64,000 nt of DNA from Anisakis pegreffii. Taxonomy: Eukaryota > Nematoda > Chromadorea > Rhabditida > Anisakidae. The notes below the pieces were generated by a model that did no database searches, was not told the origin of the DNA, and worked only from the letters and a program-made list of their open reading frames with translations. Of the stretch, positions 26,301 through 37,900 are shown piece by piece. A program made the position numbers and the translations under genes. Each line of letters opens with the position of its first letter. Position 1 is the stretch's first letter. The stretch lies in contig JAPYMA010000381.1 in the NCBI GenBank assembly GCA_035041965.1, positions 186,001 to 250,000 on the forward strand, written 5' to 3'.

Positions 26301-29300
26301 CTTGAAGTAGATAAATGATTCTGAACGCAACATTGTCCGTTTCGATTAAACAATATCCAGATGTTATATTTGCTTTCACATCTAACATGCACACACACAC
26401 GTTCAAAACAAATGCCATATGCGCGCTTCGTTACCGTATCCAATTAATTGAATCAGTCTCATCGATTCGTTCCCATTTCAGCACTAGAAACATGTGCTGT
26501 CTGTCGATTTGAGCGGTGCTCACTGACTTTCATTAGGAACTTTTTCGAGAAACCAAATGTTCCTGCAAAAGTTTTGTAATAATGAACAATTTCAACACGC
26601 AGAAATGCTATTCAATAAGGCTGAATTCGTTGTGAAAGAAAATCTGAAACATAATCTTCAATAATATATGAGAGATATATTTAAATGTTTTGATTAATCC
26701 GCAGAATAATAGCGTCGAAGTCATTAATTAAGTAACCAAAATGTCATTTCAATCGATACGTTTCTGTCACTAAATTTCCATCTGCGTGAATGCAATGATG
26801 AATATAGATTGATGTGTATTTTCGTGAAAAATCATGATAAATTGCAAATTTCAATTTTTTTTGCGTATCGAAAAAACTAGATTAGTTTAACTTGACAGTC
26901 TCACAATCAGTTAAATCACTCTGACGGTTGCTTCAGCTCATTGTCCTTCACTGAATTGAATTTAGTCTTTCCAAGATGTTGGCCCCTTTTTCTCGAAGCA
27001 ACGAAATCGCATAATTTCGTCTCATTCATTTGCAGGATTGAATTATTTGTATATGAGTCTGGATATACAGGATCAGTTATAATAGTAGCAGAATAAATTT
27101 ACGAGGCTCTAAGATTATCAATTTTCCATATTTATGTTATCACATGATTTTGTTTCCGTCTGTGACTTCGCTTAGGGATATATTACTTACCTTCAAGTAA
27201 TTTTTTAACATATCACTATCGCTCTTAGTTTTCTCCACAGCTTGCAACTTACTGCATAATATTAAATGCACGATTGAGTTTGGTTTGCTACGGATAAGCG
27301 TTACGCTTACGCTGGATTCTTCACAGATTCATATCTTAGGTATCGACAACAATATAGGATTATAAATAGTTCATCGGCAACAATTACAGGAACTCATAAA
27401 CTGCATTATCGAATGCTGATATCTTCTAGAATACCATGCTAAAAGTTACAGAATTCAACGTAACTGTTGCCATCAGATGCCATATGTTACGCAGTTCGGT
27501 CAAGTGCTTACAAATACCTTGAATGTTGTTAAGAACACGTTCAATATTTCTCGAATCCACTGAATAATTGTACAGCTGATTTCATGCCGAAATCTATGTT
27601 TTGTGTGTTCTCAATACCATATTCATTCTGCCGACACTGTTATCGAGTTCTCATCTTAGTTTTCACTTCAAGGAATCATAGGCCTATTCTTTCACATTAT
27701 TAATCTCAGTCAATTTCATTACAAGAATGTACTCACAAATCAGTAGTTAATCAGCTTATTGCCACAGTCTGTTAACCCCATCGAATTTCAAGACGAACTG
27801 ACCAATTTTTGATCTCGAAACTATGGTGCGTTCGGCAATCCGCATAAGGCAGTCTCTTCATCTTCGTAAGCGGATTTGCAATGATTTTCACTATCAGCAC
27901 ATAAAACTACTATGCAATCAAGTTCATATACATCATACACGTGCAAGAATGGGTACAACATATAATGCCGTATGTACTTTGTAGAATTAATAGGAAACAT
28001 AGCAGCAGCTTTCTGATCGTCGTGATATTATGAAAAGAGGAATTTGTTTAATATGAATTGAGATAGTAAGGGTATATGTGTTGATTAGTGTGTTAATGTG
28101 CACTCATTTGTCATTTCTTTTTTGCTTGCATTGTTGCTTAAGAACGTTAGAACAACGTTAGATGCGAACTAATAACGCCTTCTTATTCTTATGAAAGAAA
28201 CACTTCTGTGTGCTCCTCTCATTTCTCTACGATATGTGAATATAATCGACTAGTCGGGCGGTTGGGCCTATCGATATGAAGATTGATTACGGTACATAGT
28301 GCTGCTGTTGATGATCAATGTTGTTTCGAGTCGATTGATCAGATGAATTGACGAGACGCAGAGAACAAAAGATCAGAAAAGAAGTTGCGTGGCACGCGTG
28401 TACAACGATCGTTTCTTAGGTGTTTTAAATCGTTTAGTGAATCTATTAAACTGATGAGAAGACGATTTATGAAGAGTGCACAGTACGATTTTCATTCGAA
28501 CTGATTTGAATTGGATGGGTGATGGGCAAATTCAGTGTGTGTGTGTGTGCATGTGAATGTGTGCTGAAGACAATTCATGACATAAGCTGAATAAGATGAG
28601 CTTGAAAAGAGCTTCTTTGGGAAGCATTCGGCACAGTAAAAATACTGAAATTTCAAATTTTTAGTGCTGTTTTTGATAAGGTTGCTGCTGCATTGTTTAC
28701 GGCTTCGATCATGCCAAGACGCCAAGCTTTACCATAAGTTAGACGTTGTTCTGTATGACAGATTGGTTTAAGTTAGCTGAAATGTTCGCAACAACAGTGG
28801 TAACAAATCATTCAACGTTGCTGTGCGGATCAATGAGAGATTGGATGAGGTGTCATATTATTATGATTGGATTGAGAAAGTGGTGCAATTTATGACCGAA
28901 AATTGTTATGAATAAAGCGAGAGAACTCGTACAATCGGTCATATCGGTCATAAATTTATTGGTTTGTGTATTGATTGAATGGACGATAATGGAAAGGAAC
29001 GACGGAGCATTTGCATTGATTTATGATCGCCACACGGATTAGTCCGATGTTGAGACTATGGCTGAATACGGGGATAATGATTCCTTATCGGATATCTCCA
29101 TTTTGATACACTTCTACCAATTGCACTTCAGCATGCTTCAATACATAACATAAATATTCTACGGAAGAACTTTCTCAAGTTTTCCAATTATTTGAAGAAT
29201 GAAATATTTATCGAAGAAGAGCAATAAATCATCGCATTTACCTTATAACCTTCTTTAAGCAGTTGGCGTAAAATAGCCCATAATTCACAGTAAATTAACA

Positions 29301-31081
29301 GAAATAATTCAAATACTCTCGGCATAAACTTGATCGGATTACACAAAAAAATTTATGATTCTATTGCGGCTGAATGCTTATTTGGGTGTGTACTGATCAA
29401 CTGTTCGTGCCTCTTTGGTGGAACGTCGTAGCGGATGTACACTTGAATTGATTTATTATTGTACAACAATGCATAACTGACACATAAATAATCAAATCAA
29501 ACTGCACTCATGATTTGTTACTTTTTCGTTTATACGACCATTCAATTCCATCATCGCAGTAATGCAAACAAACAACGAAATGATCACAATGTTTCGCATT
29601 TAATCACGTTAAAATTCAGGCACAAATCGAGGTGAGAAACGTCAACGAACCGCATACACTCGGAATCAAGTACTTGAACTAGAAAAGGAATTTCATTTCA
29701 ATAAATATTTGACACGAAAACGGCGCATCGAAATTGCGCACTCCCTTATGCTAACAGAACGACAGGTAATTTTGCTTTATCAACGCTCACGTTTATTGCT
29801 TCTACTGTAGCTGTTTCGTTCGACTTCTTCATATTGTTCATAAGCTACTTCAAATCCTCAGAACGAATCAAAATGCAAACAGCTCTGTGGTCGAGCACCT
29901 TCTTTGATTCTTCATCAAAATAAGGATTCTAAAACAGCTCATCAGCCCAACCTTCAATAAAAATGCAACTGTAGCATACAAAGACAGCTTCTCATTGTAT
30001 ATGATCCTGATGAAATGCTCAAATTTTGGACATTTAAGCGGAAATGTTTTCGATTACCATAAGTCATCTTCGATACTGATGGATAAGCAAACATCCCATC
30101 TCGTACGAATGATGATCCTTTCCTACATCGGAATGAATGAATTTTGTTGCGATTGTCAAACGTTTAATTGCATGAAACTGAATTGATAATAAGCATTCCT
30201 CTATTTGAAATGGGCAATTCAATGCTTATATCGATCGAGATGGAGGGCATGAAGCAGTGATTATGTTGCACTCATTTATATAGCACATGCATTCTCGCAT
30301 ATGAAGCATTCAAAACATATCGATCTACACGAATTTGGCATTGCTGTTACTTATAGTCACTGATACCAAACAGCATTCAAAAATTGAAATATGCTGAAAG
30401 AGCAGTTGAAGAACTATCGCGATTCGCAACATTAGGTTGAATTAAATCTGATAAACACCTCAATAAGTTCATTGAGTCTTCTGAAAGGATGTGATTTAAA
30501 GAAGGAAGAGTTTTAATGAATATGATCCATTTGGGAACCAGCTTGTCACTTGAAAACCATTAGAAATAGTGTGAGGATTTTAGAACGCTCTAATGCGGTA
30601 GCATAGTGAAACATAGATCAAGCCTGAATCAAGTTATCAAAGTAACAATAATTTAAAGTGCCATGGAAACGACCCATAGAATCTTCGTGATGTTGTGACA
30701 TCCGAAGAATCCATTTGTGGACCTTTTGCTGTGAATTTTACTTCGTATTAAAATTCATAACAACTGGAAGGCAAAATTTTTCTGAAGAAAATCAGCTGTG
30801 ATAGGTTCTTGATGATATCCCCATTTGCTCGGATCAAATGATCTTCCGATCATTTCTAACTGAAATGAATCTTTCATCGCAATGCATCCAACAATCTTTT
30901 TTATGTTGAAATGACGAAATGATTTCAGGTGAAGATCTGGTTCCAGAATCGTAGGATGAAGCATAAGAAGGAGAATAAGGATAAGCCAGTTACAGCGGTT
31001 CCATTCGCTGGTAGTGCGTTACCGTTCCATCATTTGGCCACATTTCCACGTAATTTTCTGTTGACGAATAATTACACATAA
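17073..31081 (+). CDS. lin-39: LIN-39-type Hox homeodomain transcription factor (complete, 4 coding exons)
   Basis: Coding exons are 17073-17333, 20538-20670, 29620-29765 and 30929-31081 (stop TAA), giving 230 residues. Phases join exactly (0, 1, 0). Residues 1-87 are Gln/Pro/Ser/Thr-rich and begin [19 protein letters not shown]. An acidic and lysine-rich stretch leads into the YPWM hexapeptide (residues 121-124), which contacts Exd/Pbx-type cofactors in Hox proteins. A 12-residue linker follows, then the homeodomain at about 137-196. It carries the Antp-class signatures [18 protein letters not shown] and [16 protein letters not shown], with Gln at position 50. MTRVHST after the hexapeptide and [10 protein letters not shown] at the start of the homeodomain point to LIN-39 (Dfd/Scr-like) rather than MAB-5 or EGL-5. 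The family specifies mid-body cell fates in nematodes. The first ATG pair (17073 and 17076) is preceded by in-frame non-ATG sequence, so 17073 is chosen. The exon 1 donor and exon 2 acceptor are the least certain boundaries. Confidence 0.92.
17334..20537 (+). other. lin-39: Hox gene intron 1 (about 3.2 kb)
   Basis: No coding content is seen. A stretch near 19303-19312 resembles the miR-10/100 seed but does not fold as a miRNA precursor. A short palindromic ACATTACATTATGTAATG lies near 19465-19487. Regulatory function is possible but not shown by the sequence. Confidence 0.6.
20538..20670 (+). other. lin-39: Hox gene coding exon 2 (YPWM hexapeptide)
   Basis: The exon encodes 44 residues plus one base of a Gly codon. 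A charged segment ([15 protein letters not shown]) directly precedes [14 protein letters not shown]. The acceptor used is TTTTAAG|AGT (AAG type). A TAG acceptor at 20513-20515 would give the wrong phase with the chosen exon 1 donor. The donor is G|GTTGGT. Confidence 0.8.
20671..29619 (+). other. lin-39: Hox gene intron 2 (about 8.9 kb)
   Basis: This very long intron splits the YPWM exon from the homeobox. No coding exon or RNA gene was recognised. It holds small CA/GT runs near 26388-26400 and 28534-28548 and the short repeat CTTAAGCGCA near 24267-24300. Its size and position make it a candidate for cis-regulatory sequence. Confidence 0.6.
29620..29765 (+). other. lin-39: Hox gene coding exon 3 (homeobox, first part)
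   Basis: The acceptor is TTCAG|GC, completing a Gly codon in phase 1. The exon encodes [16 protein letters not shown], then helices 1 and 2 and the turn up to TERQ, and ends in phase 0 at CAG|GTAATT. The split falls between homeodomain positions 44 and 45, a commonly interrupted position in homeobox genes. Confidence 0.95.
29766..30928 (+). other. lin-39: Hox gene intron 3 (about 1.2 kb)
   Basis: Non-coding AT-rich sequence splits the homeobox. An unrelated - strand ORF (30755-30964) overlaps its 3' end and has no support. Confidence 0.85.
30929..31081 (+). other. lin-39: Hox gene terminal coding exon (recognition helix and C-terminus)
   Basis: The acceptor TTTCAG precedes GTG. The exon encodes the recognition helix [16 protein letters not shown], then a short tail beginning KDKP and ending LTNNYT before TAA. 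Total coding length of the exon is 50 residues plus stop. Confidence 0.95.
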
Positions 31082-31233
31082 GAAAGTTGCTGAGAGTCTA
31101 TGAAAGCTGTGTGTTTATTATTCGAGAGATTTTCTATTCATTCGAATGCTCGTTTATCATTCGGTATTATATTTATTTATTTGCGACACATTTTGATAAG
31201 CGTTGCCATTTTGAAGATGTCCACTGTGAGCAA

Positions 31234-31354
31234 CTAATGTTTAGAGGACTGAATTTTCAACTGAATGTTTTAGGACAACTCCAACTGAATTTCCAATTGT
31301 TTTAGGACAACCCCAACTAATGTTTTAGGACAACTCCAACTGAATTTTCAGATG
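31234..31354. repeat. Short tandem repeat (about 30-35 bp unit) downstream of the Hox stop
   Basis: Three clear units and one degenerate unit share TGTTTTAGGACAACTCCAAC followed by TGAATTTTCA. One unit is shortened. The array starts about 150 bases after the Hox stop codon and may fall in its 3' UTR. Confidence 0.8.
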
Positions 31355-34300
31355 CATAGAAAGGAATGAAATTGAACCAGACCAAAGCTTTTGTATGCCT
31401 GAAAAAGATTCATAATGATAATTTTTTGGGCTCAAAAAGCAACGCATATCGTCGTGTGTCATACAGAAACGTCTTCTTAACTGTGTCATCAATTCATTCA
31501 TCCATAGATTTTGTATTTTTCACTCTAACCAAAAACGTTTCATTTATGCTTTTACAAGCACTTCTCATTGAACTAGTTATTCACTTTTGCTTGCTTTCAT
31601 TCGAACAAATCAAGAGCAAATTATCATTCGAACAAATCAAGATCGTTTGACGATGCCTTTCTGGCTTTTCAACTTCAATGAACGCTCGAATTTTTGTAAA
31701 CTTTTCAGTGATTTGTTGTTAAACATCTCATATGTGGGAACTTTGATAGCGTTGGAATTTTGAGCCAACAACTCATTATGCCTTTTCCTGAATGTTTTTA
31801 TTGATTTCAACGTTTTTTCGTCCTTCTTTATTGTTTCTACACAGTGGCTCTTGTCCTCGTGAACAAGGTTTTATAATTTTGATGCTTACAACAGGGTTCA
31901 TATTGTTTTGTTTGTTTCTTTTGTATTATACTTTATTCGGTATCATTCATGGTGTATTATCATCGATTGCTCGAAATACTTCCTAATCAAACAAGGTATT
32001 GATGTAATAACAAGGTATTATCATTATTCTACTGTCATTACTTTTATCACTATCATTATTGTTATTGCTATCACTGTTCCTAATATTGTTATCAATTTTG
32101 TTTTTTGTCATTACTGATATTATTATCTTATCATTTTGATTATTGGTATCTTCAACGGTACATTGTTTTATTTGAATGATTGAATTGATTGAGTCAAGTG
32201 ACTGTGTATTTTTGGTTGTTCATCCACTAATAATATCCTTTCGAACAGGGTTCGCGTACTACGCTCTTGTTTTGTGATTTACTTTTTCGTTTATTTTGTC
32301 TCGTTGTTAAGTATTTTGTTGTTTTACTTAGTTATCATTCGTTTATTCGTGCGTATTCGTTCGTATTTGACATCATGTGCAGCTTTTATTGTAATATTGA
32401 AGATTGCATATTAATGTAACATTGATAATTTTGGTAATACACCTTTCATTAGAATGTCAGAAGTCTTACTATTAGAGATTGATCAGTTCAGATCATGACG
32501 AGTTTGAACGGGGAAAGCAATTTAATTACCGTTCTGAGATTAGCTTTTTGGTTGATTCTTAATGAGACGAGTGAAACGGGAATTTTTTTCCAATGTATAA
32601 CGTCCTATGATGTGAATGGTTTGCTTTGATTCTGTTCATAAGATTTATCACCGTTTTGAGTTTCCAATTTTTTTTGAGTGAGCACTTTAGTAACTTTGAA
32701 TACTTTAATGTCTTACTTGCTCAATATGTCAGACGATTTCATTTCCCTCACTCCCTCATACAATAGTTGATGTAGGATATTGACTCTTAACGTATCTATA
32801 TTAGCGTTCTTTTGATACTTTAAACAGTATTCGTTCACATCGGGCAATTTCAAGAGGATTTGTCGCATCAAGACCACTATCAATTCTGTGAATTGAAGGG
32901 ATAACACCAAAATTCGAACTTATCTAACACTGTGATACGATCATTTCAATAAATTCAGATAGCGTTAGTATCCAAAAACATTCGAATATTTTTCGTGCCG
33001 AAACGAGTGTAAGGTGCAAAATTTCCATAGCATTCAACTGTTTTCGCGAGTTTTCAGCTGTTTCAACTTCTTTAATTGGACTTTCCAGAGCTCCACTCAT
33101 CACATTTCGTTTTGCTCATAAGTTCCTGAATGGATGTCCTCTTCTTCCAATCTTTCACAATGTTTTCAATCCTTCTTGCCTTGACAATTCCCATCAAACG
33201 CATCAAACTTCCAATTCATCCATTATCTCAATGCAGTCAGAGCACTTCTGAGTCAGTTTCTTAAAAACTACCCAACATAACCGAGGGCCTGTTTTCATAC
33301 GAATTTCAGTCAACTTCTCCAGTTACTGCATTGAAACAGAGTGAATGTTTCCCACCGTCATACCACCAATAGTGAATCATTGCAAACCGTTTACCGCTTA
33401 ATCACCTACGCTAAGAAGTGAATTTTCATTGATTTGCTGTCTCATTTTTTCACGAATCAATCGATTCAGTGGGGACCAATCGATTCAGTGAGTAGTAGCG
33501 GTTTTTTTTCGAAGAAGACAAGCGGTAATTCTCTTTTAACTGATAATCACATTCATCAATAACAACTGTACTGATATGAATTTATAAGTATGATCGATAG
33601 TATAAAATTTTGTTTCGTTTTGCTTTGAACTTAAACGTTTTACCGAGTGAATAAATCAACTAATTGCTTGTGCCGAAGTGTGCGTCTATCGTTCAACGCT
33701 TTATCAATTCCGTATTGTTCGTGTTTTCTCTTCATTTGATATCTTATGAATTTGTAATTTTCAGATGAACGACTTAATTCTCACGATTGCCATCAAAATT
33801 TGATTATCGTTTTGATCGTTCTCAAATGCATAGAGCATTCCGTTGAAATGATATCATTTTTCTAATCACTGGCAATTGCTCACCAATCAGAAAGTTACCA
33901 TTTTTGAATTGAATGTTCCTCAATGACAGATCATTACCAAAAAAACATTTCAACAGTGCTTTAAGCGTGTTTAATCGTCCTAATATGGTTCCAACATTGT
34001 GTTGATTGCTAATTTTATTTTCATTGTTGTTTTATGAATTATTGATTGTGTGTGCATAATTGTAATATGTAATATGTGCTATGGTCATCGAAGTGATTCT
34101 ATAATAAAGAAATTCCAATTTTATTTGCGCTTCGTTTGGCATTCAATTCTCCCTTTATGCATTGCAAAGCACCTGAGTGTGCAGAACAAATTGTGCTTCA
34201 TTTATTCATTGAAGTTCTCGGAAATCAGACAATTTTATGCCTGAATCGAAATTTTTTAGTGAAAAGACACGATAATATTTTGATCTGCAAAGATATGATG

Positions 34301-34907
34301 CATGAGAGATTCTGGAAGCATTTGGTGCGGAACCGAATTCTCGCTGAGCAACGGATCGGAGTTGCTTTCAGTGGTGCGATAAGGGAAAGTGTTGATTGAG
34401 AGATCGATAACTTCCAAAAATTTTGAAAATCATGAGAATTTCCCAACAATGCAGGATATATTTACGTAATCAACATCACACCTATTCGAAAATTTACCAT
34501 TGTCTTGGCTAGCTTAGACCATTGAGTTGCTAGGTGCAGTTGAAAAGGAGAAACAAACAGCGGATGAATGAGTCAACTTGCTTACAAAATTATGACTGCA
34601 GAAATACTAATTTCATATGTTACGTTCCGCAATCACGTCCTTTCAAGTAGCAAGTATTCCGTGCGACGCTTAAAAGAATCGAGAGGAGTTTCCACTTGGC
34701 TGTTCTCATAGAAAGTGATGTTATAGAAGTATTAAATGTAATAATGGTTTGGTGACGTTCGATAGTTGTCTTTGTTCTGCACAAGACAGCTGATTGCTCG
34801 ATTCAAGCTGAATTCATGTTGCAAACGAAATGAATTAAACCTATAATTAATATAATTAGATGGAAGTCAAATCATAGCCAAATTCGCAACATCGACGACA
34901 TTAATAG

Positions 34908-34970
34908 ACCACTCAGTTTCGATCAGAGGAAAGTTTTGCTTGAAATCGAGTGGTGTGCTAGTATCGTTGA
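34908..34970. repeat. Foldback repeat, copy A
   Basis: Imperfect arms ACCACTCAGTTTCGATCA (34908-34925) and, in inverse, the stretch at 34937-34956 flank a very short loop. The segment 34926-34970 aligns over 45 bases to the right arm of copy B (about 40982-41026) with 9 differences, all transitions. Confidence 0.55.
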
Positions 34971-37900
34971 CGTAAACGAAATCACTGATTTTGCGATACC
35001 CCATGATCAATCAAGAGTGAGATCCATAAAGAACGAACTGCGCTAAAGACGGATTAAATTTCACTACCTTAAGAGTAAATTGACTGCGATTCAATCGATA
35101 CAGTTCGGATTGCTAACCGTTCTGGCGTGATCCTCAAGACAGTTTAAGCCGGCAAATGCGAAACATTGGATGCCGAAGACAGATTGACAGTAGTGATGGC
35201 AACTGACCGATGTTCTTTCGGTTGATTCCCATCAAAAGACCAATTCATTCCGACACAATTTCCATCAGTGGCTGCTTTTTAGTAATTACTGAACTTAATT
35301 GTTGCAAGAAAAGGTACTGTTGAATGTCGACAGGAAATTTTGGAATTGTGTTCTTAAAAATTGGACTGCCGAATCCGATGTGCTTTAGTTTGCATTCAAT
35401 CGAGCACTTTTTCGCTCGATTTCCATCACCTTGTGACAGTCACCTAATTGAACATTATTTTACTGATAACATTATTTACGTTTGTTATTCAAAACAAAAC
35501 TGTGACGATTCCCACACAAAACCGAAACGTATTATTGGAAAACATAAGCTGAAATGCATCTCTCATTGGACACCGTGAGCTTAACTAAAATCTCAGAAAA
35601 ACTCAACGAATTATTGCTAGATCTAAAAAATCTGGAAAGTCAAAATGTTTCAAATATCCGCTCCTATCAAGTCGATTATTCCACACCAACTGAATGCCCA
35701 TAGGAAGAGTTTCTGTCCATGACTTTCATCATTTTTGCTTGGAAAACGACATTTGCAATCGATCGTATGAAAGAAGACATTTTAAAGATCAAAAACAAAG
35801 ATCTGGTGGTTGGGTGATTCAAGTTGTGTTTTGTTTAAGTGGATTCTCAGATGATGTGAACAGGCTTGATTTGGTAGATGCTACCGAAGCATGTCGTGCC
35901 CAATCTCTGTACGTTACTGTCTAAGCTCTATCGGTTTCAAATTCTTTTCTGATGGGCTAGTGAGTTAGGAAATAGGTCTGAAGAGACGTGGAAGGATTCA
36001 CACCTCAAGTTATGTTCACATTACCACGGAGAGGACGATACAGAGTCGGGTGCATCAGAATCTTCGGTTTACATTCTGATATTTTTGTGGCATACGACTA
36101 CTGATGAGGTTTAATCCCCCCTAACACTAGGATCAACCGTTAAACTTAAACAGCATTTCAAGCATCCGTTGGATTATGTTGACATCTTTTTGGTCCTTGC
36201 TATGATATATCGTCCACGAGAATGAAATGCGGTCAAGCCACTGTTATGTGACCTACCTCTGCTATTGTAGAACTTGTTGACAAAAGGTGTGCCATAAATT
36301 GGATGTAGTGTTGTCGGCAAGAGTGGTAAATTTAAGCTTCTAATTCGAAAACATAAAATGAGACTAAGCGTTTCCAGTGGGGTGATTCAATGCAATGACA
36401 TCCAGAAAACATTGCATATTTCAAGCGAATTGTGGGTGAAAATAGACGTGACGATAATGGTTTTTGATAAAGTCACTGTTCAAAATAATCTTTCCTGAGC
36501 TCATTGACTCATTTCTGCACTTCAGAATGCAGATTCCAGAATGTAAAAACACATAATCGTTTAGTTTGTCAACTATAATTCACGTCAACTATGAAATTAT
36601 TTCATAATTCCATTTACGTGAAATTATTTCATAGCTGATTCAAATATTATTATTTGATCGAAATAGAATTATTCAAAAATATTACTTCATTTACGTTCAG
36701 ATATAAATGAATCCATGTGACGTGAAGATATTGAACGAACAGCATTATAGATTATTGATAAATTGGAATACGGTAGAAACGATATGAGCCCAGACGTACA
36801 CGCACCATTAACCAATGAGCACCACAAATGGGCGGAGCATTGGGCTGAGCAAATTTGCCACAACGTAACACATTTAACAGCGAGCATTACATAAGATGCT
36901 ACAAACAAAATCAGCCTTTCTATATACATTTTCAATTAATTTTTATTCTCCCATTCAGTTGAAATTCATTCAGAATATAAATTTTAAAGAAAACTCATCA
37001 ATTTTTTGGGAATAATTCTATTCTGCTCCCAAACAAAATCGCCTTTAAAATGATAGCAAAAAACATTACAAACAATGATATTCAGCGCAATTCTTTAATT
37101 CACATTATCTAAATGAATGATTGAATCAAAAGTTTTTAAATTTCATAACGAAACAAAAAACCTTTCCAAATGAAAAAACTGTTCTTACAAAGCGTTTGAA
37201 ACCTGAAAAGACGTGAGAGTGGGTCTTAAAAGCTTGTTGCTGTAAAAAACTCACTACAGTATTGGAGTAAACTGCGAGTATCGTTTGAAAAATTCCAAAA
37301 AAAAGGAATTTCGAAACAGAATCTGGTGGACTGCATGTGAATGGAAACGAAAGTTGAGTCATTGTGAAGAGAATAGAAATTAGCTCTAAAATGATGAGTA
37401 TTTCTTCAGTGAAACAAGTTAGAATAAAAAAAGCTAACTAAAAATTGAGAATGGAACGTAAAAATTAGTCTCTCTATAGTATCCAATTGAAAATACCGAC
37501 AGTGTATTCATGCATAGCGAATGAGCGCATTCCCACTGAAATAAGCAATCCCCATGGCATCGCTTTTGTTTGAATATTCCGCCATTTCATGCACTTTTTT
37601 CTCGTCCAGTTATCACGTAATGAATGGATTGTTTCCCCACTTGATTGACGCAAGACAATCGGTTTTCAGATGGCCAAGAAATTCGGGCTCGAATCGGTGA
37701 AGAAAAGCAATTCAATATGTCAAAATTGTAATTTTTATCGTCGCTGAATACGAGATTAATTGTTTGATTGTGACAAAACGCAGTGCTTTTACAATGCGGT
37801 GATTGCGACGAACATGTTGAGATTGCTCTTCTGACAGCTTATGATTTCGTGGTAATTTTTTATGCATTGAACAACGATGATGTCGGCTATGGCTCTTTGA

